Shown here piece after piece: positions 5,271 to 5,425 of a stretch of DNA of 5,425 bases; the stretch's first letter is position 1; every line of letters starts with the position of its first letter. The translations under genes were made by a program, and so were the position numbers. Origin of the DNA: Campylobacterales bacterium. Lineage in GTDB: Bacteria > Campylobacterota > Campylobacteria > Campylobacterales > Arcobacteraceae. Location of the stretch: contig JAMOPZ010000474.1 of assembly GCA_027064245.1 (NCBI GenBank), positions 1 to 5,425 on the forward strand, read 5' to 3'. A model generated the notes under the pieces. It was not told the origin of the DNA and did no database searches. It saw only the letters and a list, made by a program, of their open reading frames with translations.

Positions 5271-5425
5271 ATGATAACATGGATGCAACGACATAAAAAA
5301 TGGTTAATTATAACAATATGGATAAGTACAATAGCTTTTATAGGGGCTGGTTTTGTAGGATGGGGTAGTTATGATTATGGTAAATCAAATAATACTGTAG
5401 CTATAGTAGGAGACAAAGAGATACC
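5271..5425 (+). CDS. SurA/PpiD-like membrane-anchored periplasmic peptidyl-prolyl isomerase or chaperone, N-terminal 51 codons
   Basis: A partial gene running off the right edge. It begins MITWMQRHKKWL, a short basic cytoplasmic stretch. One membrane segment follows (about residues 11-30, rich in I, F, G and W) and then a WGSYDYG turn into the periplasm. The visible end, TVAIVGDKEI (42-51), is the start of the SurA-type N-terminal chaperone domain. This arrangement matches the PpiD/SurA_N-domain proteins of Campylobacterota, which help outer-membrane and periplasmic proteins fold. The rotamase domain, if present, lies outside the window, so enzyme activity cannot be judged. AGAGGA (5255-5260) lies ten bases before the ATG. 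The gene follows the cation transporter by 26 bases on the same strand, with no terminator between them. Confidence 0.8.
   Translation, partial: MITWMQRHKKWLIITIWISTIAFIGAGFVGWGSYDYGKSNNTVAIVGDKEI

Noticed and set aside
1..5425. CRISPR array, insertion sequence, prophage, tRNA or rRNA genes
   Set aside because: No regularly spaced repeats, transposase motifs, terminal repeats, cloverleaf or conserved rRNA sequence were seen on either strand.

Overview
The window comes from an AT-rich bacterial chromosome, most likely a member of the Campylobacterota (Epsilonproteobacteria). The low-GC character and the proteins suggest an Arcobacter- or Sulfurimonas-like lineage. The basis is the style of the ribosomal proteins, periplasmic c-type cytochromes, a one-TM SurA/PpiD-type chaperone beginning MITWMQRHKKWL, and the dense layout; I cannot place it to genus from sequence alone.

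Layout. On the minus strand, reading right to left: rplM-rpsI (4143 to 3330, ribosomal proteins L13 and S9) ends in a clear intrinsic terminator (3271-3306). Next is psd (3244 to 2435, phosphatidylserine decarboxylase), then a 129-bp AT-rich gap. After the gap come four closely packed genes that look like one transcript: a di-heme cytochrome c peroxidase/MauG-family protein (2305-1295), a small amicyanin-like cupredoxin (1279-974), a tandemly duplicated di-heme cytochrome c (965-267) and the start of an M20 metallopeptidase (258 to beyond base 1). Gaps between these four are 15, 8 and 8 bases. On the plus strand, divergent from rplM, are a FieF/YiiP-like cation diffusion facilitator (4330-5244) and, 26 bases further on, the first 51 codons of a SurA/PpiD-like membrane-anchored chaperone (5271 to beyond the end). 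The 186-bp divergent gap holds an 11-bp perfect inverted repeat.

How the genes work together. The peroxidase-like protein, the cupredoxin and the di-heme cytochrome all carry export signals. They could form a periplasmic electron-transfer module: the soluble cytochrome and/or copper protein carrying electrons to or from the di-heme enzyme. The arrangement recalls the MauG plus amicyanin pair of methylamine oxidation, but no methylamine dehydrogenase subunit is visible here. The most unusual detail is in the di-heme enzyme: the residue aligned with the axial ligand of the C-terminal heme (Met in classical bacterial peroxidases, Tyr in MauG) is a cysteine (C285), and the switchable distal His of classical peroxidases is missing. 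The rest of the window is housekeeping: translation, phospholipid synthesis, metal export and envelope protein folding. No tRNA, rRNA, CRISPR array, insertion sequence or prophage gene was seen. No gap exceeds 300 bases.
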